A DNA stretch of 7,828 nt from CAZWZG01 sp964638245 (lineage in GTDB: Bacteria > Pseudomonadota > Alphaproteobacteria > Rhodobacterales > Rhodobacteraceae). Each line of letters opens with the position of its first letter. Position 1 is the stretch's first letter. The stretch is taken from positions 1 through 7,828 of the forward strand of contig CAZWZG010000148.1 of assembly GCA_964638245.1 (NCBI GenBank). Direction: 5' to 3'. The notes below the pieces were generated by a model that made no database searches, was not told the DNA's origin, and saw nothing but the letters and a program-made list of their open reading frames with translations. Shown piece after piece: positions 6,890 through 7,828 of the stretch. A program made the translations under genes and the position numbers.

Positions 6890-7224
6890 GCGAGACACTG
6901 CGATATCGTGTCGGCGCTGCGGTGGCCCTATCTTTGATGGTCTATGCCACGGTATTTGCCCGACAGACCCATAACGTCGTCGATTTGCCGACTTGGATTG
7001 ACGTGACCGAATGGCCCGTCACGCTCCTTTACGCAGCTGCATCAGGCCTTGCGATAGTTGAAATGGCGCGAGCCTCAGCCTTTGCGATGGTGGCGGGCAC
7101 CGTTGCCTTTTTCGCCGCGCAAAGTGACCACTTCTTCACAGTTCCACTGGCCTTCATGCTTGTGACGCTGGTCACGCTGGCGTTCATCTTTATCCTGCCT
7201 TCCCGCTGGGACAGCGACGCGTGA
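6886..7224 (+). CDS. Small integral membrane protein of unknown function, probable TTG start
   Basis: A 112-residue protein if it starts at TTG 6886, whose last two bases are shared with the TGA of the third MAPEG gene (TTGA, 6886-6889). This start gives MSETLRYRVGAAVALSLMVYATVF, a polar start and a complete first membrane helix. The next in-frame ATG (6937) would cut that helix away. The overlap also copies the 4-nt arrangement of the preceding genes. Hydrophobic segments near residues 9-25, 44-60, 63-78 and 85-104 suggest four spans. The polar loop between the first two reads RQTHNVVDLPTWIDVTEW. It lacks the MAPEG R-x-x-R-A-x-x-N-x-x-E fingerprint, so I do not count it as a fourth copy despite similar size and topology. 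I do not recognise its family. It ends 66 nt before lpdA. Confidence 0.75.
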   Translation: MSETLRYRVGAAVALSLMVYATVFARQTHNVVDLPTWIDVTEWPVTLLYAAASGLAIVEMARASAFAMVAGTVAFFAAQSDHFFTVPLAFMLVTLVTLAFIFILPSRWDSDA

Positions 7225-7290
7225 CACAGACGCAATACCCAACTATTACCGACACCAAACCGATACGAAAAAAGACAAGGGAACGAACCA
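7225..7290 (+). promoter_or_regulatory. lpdA leader with ribosome binding site
   Basis: This 66-nt spacer is A/C-rich and holds no visible hairpin or terminator. AAGGGA at 7277-7282 lies 8 nt before the lpdA ATG (7291) and is a good ribosome binding site. No convincing promoter can be read, so lpdA is most likely transcribed with the genes before it. Confidence 0.6.
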
Positions 7291-7828
7291 ATGGCAGCCT
7301 ATGATGTGATCGTGATCGGCTCCGGCCCCGGCGGCTATGTCTGCGCCATCCGCTGCGCGCAATTGGGCCTGAAGACCGCCTGCGTCGAAGGGCGCGATAC
7401 GCTGGGCGGCACCTGCCTCAACGTGGGCTGCATCCCGTCCAAGGCCCTTCTCCACGCTAGCCACCAACTGCATGAGAGCCACGAAAACTTCGCCAAGATG
7501 GGCCTCATCGGCGACGCACCCAAGGTCGATTGGTCCAAGATGCTCGACTACAAAAACGACGTTATCGGCCAGAACACCAAAGGCGTCGAATTTCTCTTCA
7601 AGAAGAACAAGATCGACTGGCTCAAGGGCTGGGGCTCGATCCCCGAAGCTGGCAAGGTCAAGGTCGGCGACGAAGTACACGAGGCCAAGAACATCGTGAT
7701 CGCAACGGGATCTGAGGCCTCCTCGCTCCCGGGCATCGAGATCGACGAGAAAACCGTCGTCACCTCCACCGGGGCACTCGAGCTCGACAAGATCCCCGGC
7801 AACGAAAAGCTCAAGGCCGTGCTGTGCA
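7291..7828 (+). CDS. lpdA: Dihydrolipoyl dehydrogenase (E3), 5' part only
   Basis: The frame is open from ATG 7291 to the window end, giving the first 179 residues of a protein usually about 460-470 long. E3 is the flavoprotein that reoxidises dihydrolipoyl groups of SucB and reduces NAD+. The N-terminal FAD-binding fold has YDVIVIGSGPGGYVCAI (4-20, GxGxxG at 10-15). The redox-active disulfide motif GGTCLNVGCIPSKALLH (39-55) supplies Cys42 and Cys47. The second FAD motif, IVIATGSEAS (135-144), is also present. Its place after sucA and sucB argues that this copy serves the 2-oxoglutarate dehydrogenase complex, although one E3 can serve several complexes. The last ten or so visible residues (after KIPG) do not show the expected VVIGxGxIG start of the NAD-binding domain; see findings. 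Confidence 0.96.
   Translation, partial: MAAYDVIVIGSGPGGYVCAIRCAQLGLKTACVEGRDTLGGTCLNVGCIPSKALLHASHQLHESHENFAKMGLIGDAPKVDWSKMLDYKNDVIGQNTKGVEFLFKKNKIDWLKGWGSIPEAGKVKVGDEVHEAKNIVIATGSEASSLPGIEIDEKTVVTSTGALELDKIPGNEKLKAVLC

Noticed and set aside
6886..7224. The fourth small membrane protein as another MAPEG copy
   Set aside because: Size and four-span topology are similar, but the R-x-x-R-A-x-x-N-x-x-E fingerprint and the RSIxW block are absent. It is left as an unrecognised membrane protein.

Overview
This window is part of a TCA-cycle operon, all on the plus strand, encoding succinyl-CoA ligase and the 2-oxoglutarate dehydrogenase complex. The high GC content, the order sucD-DUF805-sucA-sucB-(small membrane genes)-lpdA, the two-lipoyl-domain SucB and a GC-rich intergenic palindrome together suggest an alphaproteobacterium of the Rhodobacteraceae (Roseobacter group). 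The genus cannot be told from the sequence alone.

Layout: the window opens in the last 87 codons of sucD (1-264). A DUF805 inner-membrane protein follows (313-846). Its stop overlaps the start of sucA (843-3791, E1 component) in an ATGA. sucB (E2 component, 3796-5319) starts 4 nt after sucA ends and encodes two near-identical lipoyl domains. Next is a short, lower-GC gene for a probable lipoprotein (about 5338-5586), then a 111-nt gap with a strong GC-rich palindromic element (about 5631-5672). Three small MAPEG-family membrane proteins follow (5698-6093, 6090-6482, 6479-6889), then an unrecognised small membrane protein that probably starts at a TTG (6886-7224). The last four genes are joined by 4-nt stop/start overlaps. 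After 66 nt, lpdA (E3 component, 7291 onward) begins and runs off the window.

How the genes work together: SucA decarboxylates 2-oxoglutarate on thiamine diphosphate and passes the succinyl group to lipoyl-lysines of SucB. SucB makes succinyl-CoA. Lpd reoxidises the dihydrolipoyl groups with NAD+. SucCD then converts succinyl-CoA to succinate with substrate-level phosphorylation. The accessory genes between these enzymes are the unusual part: a DUF805 protein between sucD and sucA, and a lipoprotein plus four small membrane proteins between sucB and lpdA. No mobile element, CRISPR array, tRNA or rRNA was seen, and no gene-free stretch exceeds about 110 nt. The most notable unexplained feature is the tightly coupled triple-MAPEG cluster inside the complex's operon.
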